From CALOCY01 sp942491975 (GTDB taxonomy: Bacteria > Bacteroidota > Bacteroidia > Bacteroidales > Prolixibacteraceae): a stretch of 64,000 nt of DNA. Both the position numbers and the translations under genes were made by a program. The DNA lies in the NCBI GenBank assembly GCA_942491975.1, contig CALOCY010000004.1:2604001-2668000 (forward strand). The letters are read 5' to 3'. Positions 1 to 9,427 of this stretch are shown piece after piece. Position 1 is the stretch's first letter. Each line of letters opens with the position of its first letter. The notes under the pieces are model-generated. The model was not told where the DNA came from. It made no database searches and saw nothing but the letters and a program-made list of their open reading frames with translations.

Positions 1-236
1 ACCTTTCCGCGTTAAATGCGGCTTATGAGTTACAGCTTAAGAGTACTGAAACCCATAATGCAATAAACGAAAAATATGCTTCAGATGTAGAAGCACTGGA
101 TAAGGTGCTGGGCGAATCGCTGAAATTGGCAACCAGGTATAAAGACGAAGCTCAGAAATTGAATGAAAACCTTGAAGCATTGAACTCGGTTTATGGCAAT
201 ATGTTAGGGGCCATGAGTTATAAAAACAGAAAATAA
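1..236 (+). CDS. gldL: GldL, T9SS inner-membrane motor protein (3' end only)
   Basis: This is the C-terminal 77 codons of a gene that begins before the window; the reading frame starts at base 3 and stops with TAA at 234-236. GldL pairs with GldM in the inner membrane and forms the proton-driven motor of the type IX secretion system. The visible part is an alpha-helical tail ending in a YGNMLGAM-like segment, which resembles the conserved GldL/PorL C-terminus. It sits 14 bp before gldM in the canonical order. The assignment rests on that context plus the tail motif, because the N-terminal membrane helices are outside the window. Confidence 0.85.
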   Translation, partial: LSALNAAYELQLKSTETHNAINEKYASDVEALDKVLGESLKLATRYKDEAQKLNENLEALNSVYGNMLGAMSYKNRK

Positions 237-250
237 AGTATTAGTTAGAT

Positions 251-1870
251 ATGGGTTCTGCGAAACTATGTCCGGAAACGCCGAGGCAAAAAATGATCAA
301 TATGATGTACATTGTGCTGACAGCAATGCTGGCACTCAATGTGGCAACAGAAGTACTTGATGCATTTAAAATAGTGGACATAAGCCTGCAACAAACCCAT
401 AAAAACTTTGAACTAAAAAATGCACAAATCTATAGTGCCTTTGATAAGGCCCACAGATTGAATCCACAAAAAGTGGGACCATGGAAAGAGAAAGCGGATG
501 CAGTAAAAAGTCAAAGTGAAGAACTGATTACCTATATACAGGATCTTAAGGTGCAGTTGGTTGAAAGGAGTGGCGTACGTGTTATAAGTGCGGCAGAAGG
601 GACGGAGCTTACTGAAGAAGATACCTGGATTATAGGAACCAATGGTGATACATTAAAAATCCGTCGTCCTGATGATTTGAACTCCCCTTCGGAGATGATG
701 ATCAGGGAAAAAGACGGGGAAAAGCTGAAAGAGCAGATTATCGGGTATCGCAATGCCCTTTTATCCTATATCAATGAACAAAACGTTGCATTACGGGGTG
801 CTATAGAGAGCGATCTTGACACATCCGATCCAAAAATTAATTTTAAAGAAGGAGGAGATACGCAGACGTGGGAAACACAGCATTTTGAAAACAAGCCACT
901 GATTGCAATCATTACACTGTTGTCAAAAATGCAAATTGATATACGGAATGCCGAGGGCAATACGGCAAACTATCTCTATGGTCAGATTGATGCCAGTTCG
1001 TTTAAATTTAGTACACTTGAGCCCCAGGTAATTGCAAAATCAAATTACGTGCTCAAAGGAGATGTTTACGAAGCACGTATCTTTCTTTCGGCAGTTGATA
1101 AAACACAAAAACCCGAAATATTCATAGGGAGACGTAAAATTCCCATTATTGACGGGCAGGGAGTATATACAGTCCCTGCAGAGAACGCCGGACAAATTGA
1201 ATGGGAAGGGGTGATAAGATATCCTGATCCATTGGGGGGAACAACCCAATACCCGATCAGTTCAACATATGAAGTAGCAGAACCCAGCTTTTCGGTTTCA
1301 CCTACCAAAATGAATGTTTTTTACTTGGGTGTGCCCAATCCGATCAATGTATCGGCAGCCGGGGTTCCCATGAGCAATATTCGGGTAGAGATGAGTAATG
1401 GCACCGTTGAATTTACGGAAAATGGATTTGTCGCCAGCCCTAAAGCAGAAGATATTAACGGACGTAAAACCAAGGTATCGGTTTTTGCAACCACTGATAA
1501 TGAAGAACGTAAATTGGGTGACGCTATTTTCCGTGTAAAACGGGTTCCTGACCCGGTAGCAACTATTGCAGGTAAGAAAGGGGGGAATATTCGGAAAGAA
1601 GATTTATTGGTTGAAGATGGCGTAGCAGCAGTTCTTGAAGGATTTGACTTTGACATGCGGTTTGTGGTCACGCAGTTTACCCTAACCATTGCCGGTGGTG
1701 GCGGATTTGTCAATTCATGGAAATCCAACTCCAACCGGTTTACGCAAGATCAAAAAGGCCAAATCAAAAGATTAGGGCCAGGAAGTTTAATTTATATTGA
1801 AAATATTCAGGCAAAAGGTGATGATGGAACAACACGCGACATTACGCCTATAACCTTTAGAATAAGATAG
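251..1870 (+). CDS. gldM: GldM, T9SS inner-membrane/periplasmic motor subunit
   Basis: The product has 539 residues. GldM has one N-terminal membrane helix that sits with GldL, and a long periplasmic part that reaches the GldK-GldN ring at the outer membrane, transmitting force for T9SS export and, in gliding species, motility. The N-terminus carries the family signature TPRQKMINMMYIVLTAMLAL (about residues 10-29), covering the membrane helix. The rest is consistent with the helical first domain and the following beta domains, and the length is normal for the family. The gene lies between gldL (14 bp upstream) and gldN (2 bp downstream), so it is almost certainly co-transcribed with them. Confidence 0.96.
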   Translation: MGSAKLCPETPRQKMINMMYIVLTAMLALNVATEVLDAFKIVDISLQQTHKNFELKNAQIYSAFDKAHRLNPQKVGPWKEKADAVKSQSEELITYIQDLKVQLVERSGVRVISAAEGTELTEEDTWIIGTNGDTLKIRRPDDLNSPSEMMIREKDGEKLKEQIIGYRNALLSYINEQNVALRGAIESDLDTSDPKINFKEGGDTQTWETQHFENKPLIAIITLLSKMQIDIRNAEGNTANYLYGQIDASSFKFSTLEPQVIAKSNYVLKGDVYEARIFLSAVDKTQKPEIFIGRRKIPIIDGQGVYTVPAENAGQIEWEGVIRYPDPLGGTTQYPISSTYEVAEPSFSVSPTKMNVFYLGVPNPINVSAAGVPMSNIRVEMSNGTVEFTENGFVASPKAEDINGRKTKVSVFATTDNEERKLGDAIFRVKRVPDPVATIAGKKGGNIRKEDLLVEDGVAAVLEGFDFDMRFVVTQFTLTIAGGGGFVNSWKSNSNRFTQDQKGQIKRLGPGSLIYIENIQAKGDDGTTRDITPITFRIR

Positions 1871-1872
1871 TT

Positions 1873-2727
1873 ATGAAAAGATCAATTGTTTTAGTTGTAG
1901 TGTTTTTGACGGTCGGGGCATTTGTAAACACCAATGCACAGGTATTTAACCGTATTATCAAGCGGGAAGATATGCTTAACCGGAAACCTGTACCCCTTCA
2001 GGGGGTACGTGAGGCAGATGTAATCTGGGCAAAAAATGTTTGGCGCATTGTCGACCTGAGGGAGAAGATGAACCAGCCGTTGTACTATCCGACAAAAGAG
2101 ATAGAGGGACGTATCAATTTGGTCAACCTGCTGCTCAGGGGCGTTGAAGACGGTGTGCTTACAGCCTATGATGCACGTACCGATGATGATTTTAAAGTAC
2201 CCATCACGTATGAGCAGGTAAAAGAGCGGTTTGGGGCTGCTTCTTCGGTAAGACAAGTACGTGATTTTGAGACAGGAGAGCTGGAAGAAAGGGTTGTAGA
2301 GGGACAAATACGATCGGAAGATGTAAAACAGTTTATGGTCAAAGAGATCTGGTATTTCGACAAACAAACATCTACGTTGCAGGTTCGTGTTTTAGGCCTT
2401 TGCCCTATACAGGAGATCTATCGTGATGGAGAAGGAGAAGTTGAACAACAAGCGACACAACGGCGTAAAGTATTCTGGATCTCATACCCCGAAGCCCGTG
2501 AACTACTGGCACGTAACAGTGTGTTCAATCCGTATAACGATGCAGCAGCACTTAGCTTCGATGATCTGTTTGTAAAGCGCATATTCCACAGCTACATTGT
2601 AGCCGAATCGAATACACATAACAACCGCATTGTTAGTGAATACCTTTCAGGACAAGATGCAATGATGGAGTCGAAACGGATTGAAGAACGTATCTTTAAT
2701 TTCGAACAAGACCTTTGGGAATACTAA
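1873..2727 (+). CDS. gldN: GldN/PorN, T9SS periplasmic ring protein
   Basis: The product has 284 residues with a signal peptide ending near NTNAQ (residues 19-23). GldN forms a periplasmic ring complex with the lipoprotein GldK under the outer membrane and contacts GldM. Recognisable family features are the segment VIWAKNVWRIVDLREKMN (about residues 50-67), with the following N-Q-P-L-Y-Y-P, and the later block KVFWISYPEARELLARN. It starts 2 bp after the gldM stop, so translation is probably coupled. A hairpin with a T tract follows at 2752-2783 and probably ends this transcript. Confidence 0.95.
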   Translation: MKRSIVLVVVFLTVGAFVNTNAQVFNRIIKREDMLNRKPVPLQGVREADVIWAKNVWRIVDLREKMNQPLYYPTKEIEGRINLVNLLLRGVEDGVLTAYDARTDDDFKVPITYEQVKERFGAASSVRQVRDFETGELEERVVEGQIRSEDVKQFMVKEIWYFDKQTSTLQVRVLGLCPIQEIYRDGEGEVEQQATQRRKVFWISYPEARELLARNSVFNPYNDAAALSFDDLFVKRIFHSYIVAESNTHNNRIVSEYLSGQDAMMESKRIEERIFNFEQDLWEY

Positions 2728-2751
2728 TCGTTATTTACATATAAAACAGTG

Positions 2752-2783
2752 GCCTTGCAGCATTTCAACTGTAAGGCTTTTTT
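2752..2783 (+). terminator. Rho-independent terminator after gldN
   Basis: A 9-bp stem (GCCTTGCAG at 2752-2760 against CTGTAAGGC at 2769-2777, one G-U pair) with an 8-base loop is followed by six T. It lies 24 bp after the gldN stop and 77 bp before the next start, which suggests that the downstream GldK-type gene is a separate or only partly read-through unit. Confidence 0.7.
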
Positions 2784-2859
2784 ATAAAAACATATACTTT
2801 TCATCAGCAAGAGGCGTTATATATCAGAACCGGTTGCAGGCACTTGAGGCGTTGAATAC

Positions 2860-4206
2860 ATGAACCAATTGAAACACATACTATTTCTGCTTCTTTTAGT
2901 CGTCCTTTTTTCGGGTTGCAGGTACTTCAGGCATAAGCAAAACCCGATAAAAGAGGCTCCCAACAGGTTATGGTTTGAGCCTGCCCCTTTCGGGATGGCT
3001 TACGTAAAAAAAGGAAGTTATAATATGGGGCCTGGTGATCAGGATGTTTTTAACCAGCAGGTGCCGACAAAAACGATTACCGTAAACGCTTTCTGGATAG
3101 ACGATACAGAAGTGACCAATGATGAATACCGTGAATTTGTGTACTGGGTGCGCGATTCAATCGCCCGCACATTGCTTTCAGAACAGTTTCCTGAATTTCT
3201 GGTAGATCCTGATAGTGAATTCCGAACACTGAAGTGGGATGAAGAGATTGAATGGAACCAGGAAGATTACAGGGCTGTAGTGAACGAAATGTACATAACA
3301 GAAAATGAACGGTTTTACCCGGGAAAAGAGTTGGATACTCGTAAATTGATTTACGAATACCATAAAGTAGATTTAAGGCAGGCTGCCCGAAGAGCAAACA
3401 GTTACAATTACGAAACCCAACGTTATGAAGGATCAGTCATCCGCAATGGCCAGGTTGTACCTGTTTCCGACAGATCATCATTCCTCATAGAACGGCGTAT
3501 TCCGGTATATCCCGATACATTATGCTGGATACGGGACTACTCCTACTCGTATAATGAACCTTTTGCGCTAAGGTATTTTTCTCACCCGGCTTATGGCGAT
3601 TATCCTGTAGTAGGCGTTACATGGGAGCAGGCCAGGGCTTTTTGCAATTGGCGTACAGAGAAGAAAAACCGTTTTCAGAAAATGATAAAGCAGGCCCCTG
3701 TAGCGGATTATCGTCTTCCCACCGAAGCAGAATGGGAATATGCTGCAAGAGGCGGGCAAACACAAACAGTATATCCGTGGGGAAGCTACTATACCCGATC
3801 GAAAGAGGGGTGTTTTGTTGCAAACTTTAAGCCCATGAGGGGCAATTATGTAAGCGATAACCGGTACAGTGTATCAACAGTAGAAGTAGGGACATACGAT
3901 CCTAATGATTACGGCTTGTTTGATATGGGAGGCAATGTCTCTGAATGGACAGTAAATGCATTTGACGAATCGGCTTATAACTTTACAGGCGACTACAACC
4001 CGGTGTTTGAATATGAGGCATCACCTGATGACCCGGCTGTACTGAAGCGGAAAGTGGTAAGGGGCGGATCATGGAAAGATATTGCTTATTTTCTTCAGGT
4101 AGGGACACGGGACTATGAATACCAGGATTCGGCAAAGTCGTACATCGGTTTTCGCTGCGTAAGGTCCTCATTCTCCGAAAAAGACCATTTTATCCTGCCC
4201 TACTAA
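2860..4206 (+). CDS. gldK: GldK/PorK-type lipoprotein (formylglycine-generating-enzyme fold)
   Basis: The 448-residue product has a lipoprotein signal with Cys at about residue 20 (VVLFSGC). The body is an FGE-sulfatase/SUMF1 domain: MAYVKKGSYNMG near residue 47, IDDTEVTNDEYREF, YPVVGVTWEQARAFCNWR, RLPTEAEWEYAARGG, GNVSEWT, and RGGSWKD and IGFRCVR near the end. GldK/PorK lipoproteins have this fold without the enzyme activity and form the outer-membrane-anchored T9SS ring with GldN. The insert around PDTLCWIRDYSYSYNEP favours GldK over GldJ. The usual order is gldK-L-M-N; here a GldK-type gene follows gldN. Whether another gldK lies upstream of gldL cannot be seen, so this could be the only copy or a paralogue. 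Confidence 0.75.
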   Translation: MNQLKHILFLLLLVVLFSGCRYFRHKQNPIKEAPNRLWFEPAPFGMAYVKKGSYNMGPGDQDVFNQQVPTKTITVNAFWIDDTEVTNDEYREFVYWVRDSIARTLLSEQFPEFLVDPDSEFRTLKWDEEIEWNQEDYRAVVNEMYITENERFYPGKELDTRKLIYEYHKVDLRQAARRANSYNYETQRYEGSVIRNGQVVPVSDRSSFLIERRIPVYPDTLCWIRDYSYSYNEPFALRYFSHPAYGDYPVVGVTWEQARAFCNWRTEKKNRFQKMIKQAPVADYRLPTEAEWEYAARGGQTQTVYPWGSYYTRSKEGCFVANFKPMRGNYVSDNRYSVSTVEVGTYDPNDYGLFDMGGNVSEWTVNAFDESAYNFTGDYNPVFEYEASPDDPAVLKRKVVRGGSWKDIAYFLQVGTRDYEYQDSAKSYIGFRCVRSSFSEKDHFILPY

Positions 4207-4309
4207 CTTAATAACCTGAGTTCAATTTAAAATAGTGCTCATTAATCAGACTCTATTGTTTGATAATTGATAACCGGTTTCTTTGGAAAAAAAGAATAGG
4301 CAATAAGAG

Positions 4310-5170
4310 CTATTTGCCGTGTTGTTTGCGTTGCCTGTTTATTCTCCTGATAGTAATCTCTTCGGTTGCGCCGTCTTGTGTAAGCATTGCGGTATCATCG
4401 CACTCCCCGTCTCCGTAATCAATGATGGCCGGTGATTCCCCGCTGCGTATAATTTCTACGGTACCACTCACCATATACCGGCAGGTAAATTGCATCATCA
4501 ACGGTTCAATAATGGTACGGGTATACGATGTGCCATCCAACCGGGAGACAGTTGTTGACCCGCTAATCAGCATCACATCGTCTTGTCGAAGTCTTGGTGT
4601 ATCAAAACCAGCGATCCATTCGCGGGTGTGGTCAATTTCACGGGCAACAGTTGTTCCGTCAGGAAGGGTCATGACAACATCCGCAGTTATGGCATGTACC
4701 ACTTTGTTATCCACAACCCCGTCATTACGGATGGTCTTTGTCCCGTTAATCATTACGCTGTCAACCGTGAAATTTTCAAATGTTATTGTACGTTCATTCC
4801 CGGCGGTAAGATATCGGGCTGTTTTTGTAATAATGATTATTCCGCTTTTTATCTTTCCTTCTCCCCCTTCACATCCGTTGCCAAAGTCAAGCGTAATGGT
4901 AACGGGGAAGCTGCCCTCTTCGACATACTCAACTGTTTTTACCGGACATTCATTTATCGCTACAGATTTTAATCCTGCCATTATATCATCGGCCCAGGGA
5001 TCAGCATCTTCAACTTCGGCCATAATATCGTACAAAAGATCGTCAGCATCTACTTCATCGTAAACAAGCTGTAAGGTTGCATTATCAATTTGTGTACGCC
5101 CTATTTCGCCCTCATTGCAGGCGTATAGCGCAAATACTGAAAGGAGTAAAATTAAAATTCTACGTATCAT
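4310..5170 (-). CDS. Hypothetical lipoprotein
   Basis: The 286-residue product has a lipoprotein signal (lipobox ALYAC, Cys at about residue 18) and is otherwise beta-rich, with long stretches of alternating hydrophobic and Thr/Val residues. Four or more segments mention T-R-T/I-T-F patterns typical of an all-beta outer-membrane-associated lipoprotein. I do not recognise a family. It is divergently oriented from the next lipoprotein gene across a 225-bp spacer and points toward the gldK-type gene. Function is unknown; a cell-envelope location is inferred from the lipobox only. Confidence 0.7.
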   Translation of the reverse strand: MIRRILILLLSVFALYACNEGEIGRTQIDNATLQLVYDEVDADDLLYDIMAEVEDADPWADDIMAGLKSVAINECPVKTVEYVEEGSFPVTITLDFGNGCEGGEGKIKSGIIIITKTARYLTAGNERTITFENFTVDSVMINGTKTIRNDGVVDNKVVHAITADVVMTLPDGTTVAREIDHTREWIAGFDTPRLRQDDVMLISGSTTVSRLDGTSYTRTIIEPLMMQFTCRYMVSGTVEIIRSGESPAIIDYGDGECDDTAMLTQDGATEEITIRRINRQRKQHGK

Positions 5171-5395
5171 TTTAATTTGTTTTAGTGAATAATTTTATTC
5201 TTTGATTATCCTGAAAGGAAAAGGTTTAATTGAACTACTAGTTTTTTATCCGGTATTTGAAAATTACTGTTTTAATATGGATTCATGTTGCCAAATATTT
5301 TAAGAGCCTGTTTTATATCATTTAGGTGAAATACCCGGGAATAAGCAATTATCTGTATCTTGCAACTCCAAATTAATTTTTAACCCTCATCAGGG

Positions 5396-5818
5396 ATGAT
5401 TGAGAAGTATTTTTTCATATTGGTTGCTTTATGTGTTATCTCATGTAACGCACAAAAACAACACGTGTCAGTTGAAAATAGGGACAATGTGCCTTTGATG
5501 GAAGAGTTAAACGGCTTTCAAAAATCAACAAGCCCCACCGGTGAATTTGCAGCCTATTATCAGCTTTCACCATCAACCCCTCAATACCCTTTTGAGCTTT
5601 TATGCGTAAAAGTAGTTGATATTGAACGGCAAAAAGTGATTTTTGAGAAAGAGCTTCGAGACGGAAAAATAGAGTGGACAGAAGATTATATACTGGTACT
5701 TGATTTCAGCCCTGTTGTGATCTCAAAAGACCGGTCTAAAAATATTTCGAAATATATTTTGAATGTTAAAACGGGAGAGATTGTAAAAACAGGCAAATCT
5801 CAACCACACAAAAAATAG
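5396..5818 (+). CDS. Small hypothetical lipoprotein
   Basis: The 140-residue product has a lipoprotein signal with the lipobox CVISC (Cys at about residue 17), followed by a compact beta-rich domain of about 120 residues. No family was recognised. Only 9 bp separate its stop from the start of the large BNR-repeat T9SS cargo gene, and that gap contains an AGGAGA ribosome-binding site, so the two genes are almost certainly one operon. A role linked to the cargo protein is possible but is only inferred from this spacing. Confidence 0.7.
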   Translation: MIEKYFFILVALCVISCNAQKQHVSVENRDNVPLMEELNGFQKSTSPTGEFAAYYQLSPSTPQYPFELLCVKVVDIERQKVIFEKELRDGKIEWTEDYILVLDFSPVVISKDRSKNISKYILNVKTGEIVKTGKSQPHKK

Positions 5819-5827
5819 GAGAAAGAT

Positions 5828-8800
5828 ATGAAGCGGTTGTTAACAATAGCATTAAGCCTTATCATTTTAACCGGTATTGTTGTTTTTATCAATAAACCAA
5901 CGAGTGAACCAATCCCTAAAAAGCAGAAGAGTACCCGTTTTTTAACGGCAAAAGAGATACGACAGGCAGAAATAGCACATAAAGTGGCACGAAGAGCTGC
6001 CGGTTATGCGAAGCCCAACAAACCGGATGAGTTTATGAAGTACCATAAATTGATCCGCACAAATTATGGCGACCCTGCACCCACTTACGGGCCTGATTAT
6101 AAATTGAAAGCACTGAGAAAATCAATCGCATTAAAAAAGCAGCTCAAATCAACCAGCAAGGTGCTTAACTGGATAGAAAGAGGCCCCGGAAATGTGAGTG
6201 GCCGTACCAGGGGATTAATTATTGATCCTGATGATGAAAGTACCAACACCTGGTTTTGTGGATCGGTGGGCGGAGGAATATGGAAGACAACCGATGCCGG
6301 ACAGTCGTGGCGGAACCTGACCCCCAATCTCCCTAACTTATCAACGGTATCTATTGCAATGGCCCCGTCAAACCACAATGTAATATATGCCGGTACCGGC
6401 GAAGGGTTTGGCAACGGTGATGCTATAGCCGGAGATGGTATTTTAAAATCGACCGACAGGGGAGAAACATGGCAACAGCTTACATCTACCACCGGCAATG
6501 AAAACTTTAAATATGTTAATCGCCTTGTTGTTAATTCAATGGATGAAAACACAGTTATTGCAGTTACCAACACCGGTATCTATAAATCAAATGATGGCGG
6601 GATATCATGGGACGAAAAGTTCAATGATGGTGACCGGGTGCAGCATATTATTGAGCATCCGTCTAATTTTGATATCCTGTATGCATCGGTTGAGTACACG
6701 GGTGTCCTCAGATCTGTTGATGCAGGGGAAACATGGGAATATGTCCATTCAGACAGTGTCGGACGAATTGAATTGGCAATATCCCCCTCTGACCCACAAC
6801 AGGTTTATGCGTTAAACGAAGATTCGGAGTTATTTATATCAAAAGATGGGGGAGACACCTGGAGTTCCTCAAAAATAACAGAAGGGTCAACGGAAGAGTT
6901 TCTAAGCGGACAGGGATGGTATGATAATGCTATAACAGTCACTCCTGCTGATCCCAATACCCTATTCATAGGAGGGGTGGAGATTTTCCGGGTAAAGCTT
7001 ATCGGGGAAGAAGCTGAAACAGGCATTCAGCAACTTCGTTCTACAAGGCTTACTTCATGGAATGGATCAAATAAACCGTATGTACATGCCGATGTTCACA
7101 ACATACAACTAACAACGAAAGTAGGAAATCCGTACCGGATTATTGTTGCCAATGATGGCGGGGTGGCTTATTCTGACAATAATGGTATAAGCTGGACAAA
7201 CCCGCTTAAAGGATACAATACGACACAATTTTATGGCGTTGACAAGCATCCTACAGTCAATCGATACATAGGTGGAACACAGGACAATGGTACCTGGATG
7301 TCATCTTCTGATCCCACACACTCTTCGGCATGGGCTGAAGCTACGGGAGGAGATGGATTTGATGTAGTGTGGCACAGCAAAGAACCGGAAAAAATAATTG
7401 CAACAATATACAACAATCGCCTGTATCGTTTGAATGGGGGTGATTGGGAAACAATTAGCGATGAAATAACAGACAAAAGGAGTAATGCCCCTTTTATCAC
7501 ACAAATAGCTAACAACCCTAATTCGCCTGATCGTTTGTATGTTATAGGAAAATCGGGGGTCACCCGTTCTTTCGATTTTGGAACAAGCTGGGAACTCACA
7601 CCTATTAGCAACTTATGGGGTTTTAATGATGATTATGATGAAGGACAGGTTGCTATTTCCGAATCAAATCCTGAGATTGTATGGGCAGCCGTTGGACATA
7701 ACAGCAATGAACAACGCATACAAGTCTCTGTTGATGGTGGGAAAACATTTTCAGCAACCAACACATACGCTAAAGATATGGGGGCCATATCAGGGTTGGC
7801 TACGCATCCGACAAAACCCAATACCGCATTTGCGCTATTCTCAGGGGAAGGAGAACCGAAAATATTGAGGACCGACGATTTAGGCGAATCGTGGAGGGAC
7901 ATTTCAGGATTTGATATTCCTTCAAATGGTTTCCCTGATGTAGCTGTTTATGACCTCCTGGTAATGCCACACAACCCTGATGAACTATGGGCAGGGACAG
8001 AAATCGGGTTATTCATCTCTTCCGATGATGGTTCTACCTGGCAATATGCCGATAACGGGCTTCCTGCTGTATCGATATGGGAAATAAAAGTACGTGGCGA
8101 GCAGGTTGTGGTTGCAACACACGGCCGGGGAATATGGAGCGTTACCATTGACGAGCTAAACAACCGTGTTCAACCTCCCTGCTTAGCCCATGCCGGCATG
8201 TCGGTAAAAGGAGAAATTGCATTGAATTACGCTTTCCCATCGTTATATGATTCAACAATTGTTGTTTATCATGAAACAGAAAGGTATCGGATAGACGGCA
8301 ACAGCATCACTGTAGATAACGACTGGTATTCGTTTGAAAAATTATACTCTGCCACAATCCAGTCGGTTCAGCTTATCAGTTACAAAGATGGCATATCATA
8401 CTACTCTGAAAAGAAAGATTTTAAACCATTTGATGTCTCGGAGGCTGCAACAAGTTATTCCAATGATCTTGAGGATACCGGGTTACGAAGTGACTTTGTG
8501 GGAGAGCATTTCACTGTTTCAAATGATAGTTCACTTGGTAATCACGCCATTCATACCCCACACCCTTATGTAGATATGATGGATATTTCGTATCAGCTGA
8601 AAACACCGATTATTGTCACCCCGAGAGCAAAAGACGGGAAAGCAATCTTACGCTATGTTGATATTCCAATGATAGAAGAAGGTGAAACCGGTACAAGTTA
8701 TAATGATGAAGAATTCTGGGACTATGTAATCGTTGAAGGAAGTAAAAACGGAGTTGATTGGCTGCCATTAGCTGACGGATACGATTTTGGGCTGATAAAA

Positions 8801-9262
8801 GCAAAAGCACCACAAATCTCCATTAGTGATGAACCATTTTCAGGCCTGTTTACAGAACATCGTGTTGACCTGTTGGATACATTTAATGAAAACGATACTA
8901 TTTTTATCCGGTTCAGGCTGTTTTCCGATTTTAACACTATTGGTTGGGGATGGGTTATTGATGAGATTGAGATTCAACGGGACATGTTTACTAATACAGA
9001 GATTGCCAAATCGCCGGAATACAATGTTTATCCCAATCCATTTAGAGCATCAATCAATATTGTTCCCGGGGCAGAAATTAAAGGAACAACCCGTGTTGTC
9101 TGTTACAATCTTTCAGGACAAAAAGTATTGCAAAAATCAGTTGATGCACTTCCGGAATTACCATTTGTTGTTCATACACACAATCTCAGGCCGGGAACTT
9201 ACATTATAGACATTGAGAATAATGGTCTTCACAAGCGACAAAAGATCCAAAAAATAGAATAG
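5828..9262 (+). CDS. Large secreted BNR/VPS10 (sortilin-like) repeat protein with T9SS sorting domain
   Basis: The 1144-residue product starts with an N-terminal export signal. Residues about 115-770 contain repeated Asp-box/BNR motifs (for example ILKSTDRGETW, IYKSNDGGISW, LFISSDDGSTW), as in the VPS10/sortilin and glycosyl-hydrolase-74-like beta-propeller family; this predicts one or two large propellers. A beta-sandwich-like region follows (about 830-1050). The last 80 residues form a type A T9SS C-terminal domain, with YNVYPNPF near residue 1065 and a final LRPGTYIIDI block, so the protein is expected to cross the outer membrane by T9SS. Substrate or partner is unknown. It is coupled to the small lipoprotein gene upstream. 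Confidence 0.88.
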   Translation: MKRLLTIALSLIILTGIVVFINKPTSEPIPKKQKSTRFLTAKEIRQAEIAHKVARRAAGYAKPNKPDEFMKYHKLIRTNYGDPAPTYGPDYKLKALRKSIALKKQLKSTSKVLNWIERGPGNVSGRTRGLIIDPDDESTNTWFCGSVGGGIWKTTDAGQSWRNLTPNLPNLSTVSIAMAPSNHNVIYAGTGEGFGNGDAIAGDGILKSTDRGETWQQLTSTTGNENFKYVNRLVVNSMDENTVIAVTNTGIYKSNDGGISWDEKFNDGDRVQHIIEHPSNFDILYASVEYTGVLRSVDAGETWEYVHSDSVGRIELAISPSDPQQVYALNEDSELFISKDGGDTWSSSKITEGSTEEFLSGQGWYDNAITVTPADPNTLFIGGVEIFRVKLIGEEAETGIQQLRSTRLTSWNGSNKPYVHADVHNIQLTTKVGNPYRIIVANDGGVAYSDNNGISWTNPLKGYNTTQFYGVDKHPTVNRYIGGTQDNGTWMSSSDPTHSSAWAEATGGDGFDVVWHSKEPEKIIATIYNNRLYRLNGGDWETISDEITDKRSNAPFITQIANNPNSPDRLYVIGKSGVTRSFDFGTSWELTPISNLWGFNDDYDEGQVAISESNPEIVWAAVGHNSNEQRIQVSVDGGKTFSATNTYAKDMGAISGLATHPTKPNTAFALFSGEGEPKILRTDDLGESWRDISGFDIPSNGFPDVAVYDLLVMPHNPDELWAGTEIGLFISSDDGSTWQYADNGLPAVSIWEIKVRGEQVVVATHGRGIWSVTIDELNNRVQPPCLAHAGMSVKGEIALNYAFPSLYDSTIVVYHETERYRIDGNSITVDNDWYSFEKLYSATIQSVQLISYKDGISYYSEKKDFKPFDVSEAATSYSNDLEDTGLRSDFVGEHFTVSNDSSLGNHAIHTPHPYVDMMDISYQLKTPIIVTPRAKDGKAILRYVDIPMIEEGETGTSYNDEEFWDYVIVEGSKNGVDWLPLADGYDFGLIKAKAPQISISDEPFSGLFTEHRVDLLDTFNENDTIFIRFRLFSDFNTIGWGWVIDEIEIQRDMFTNTEIAKSPEYNVYPNPFRASINIVPGAEIKGTTRVVCYNLSGQKVLQKSVDALPELPFVVHTHNLRPGTYIIDIENNGLHKRQKIQKIE

Positions 9263-9272
9263 AATATGTAAA

Positions 9273-9423
9273 GGGGTGTCCCAAAAGTCTTCGTGCTCTT
9301 TGTGTGTACCTGGTGTTCTTCGTGGTTATCTTTTTAACTTATTGAACCACAAAGTCTCACAAAGAAGGCACAAAGTTCTCAAAGAAATTAAATTATCATT
9401 TTTATGTCTTTTGATACAGCCTC
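9273..9423. repeat. MITE-like foldback element
   Basis: This 151-bp segment fills the gap between two convergent genes. Its ends are imperfect terminal inverted repeats: GGGGTGTCCCAAAAG at the left (9273-9287) and CTTTTGATACAGCCTC at the right (9408-9423). Inside, two arms fold on each other: the left reads CTTCGTGCTCTTTGTG...TTCGTGGTT, and the right reads AACCACAAAG...GGCACAAAG. There is no coding capacity. A non-autonomous transposon remnant is the best explanation; the hairpin may also serve as a transcription terminator for the flanking genes. Confidence 0.65.
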
Positions 9424-9427
9424 ATTA

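Noticed and set aside
9287..9385. CRISPR-like repeats in the CTTTGTG-rich segment
   Set aside because: The similar words are inverted arms of one foldback element with no regular spacers.
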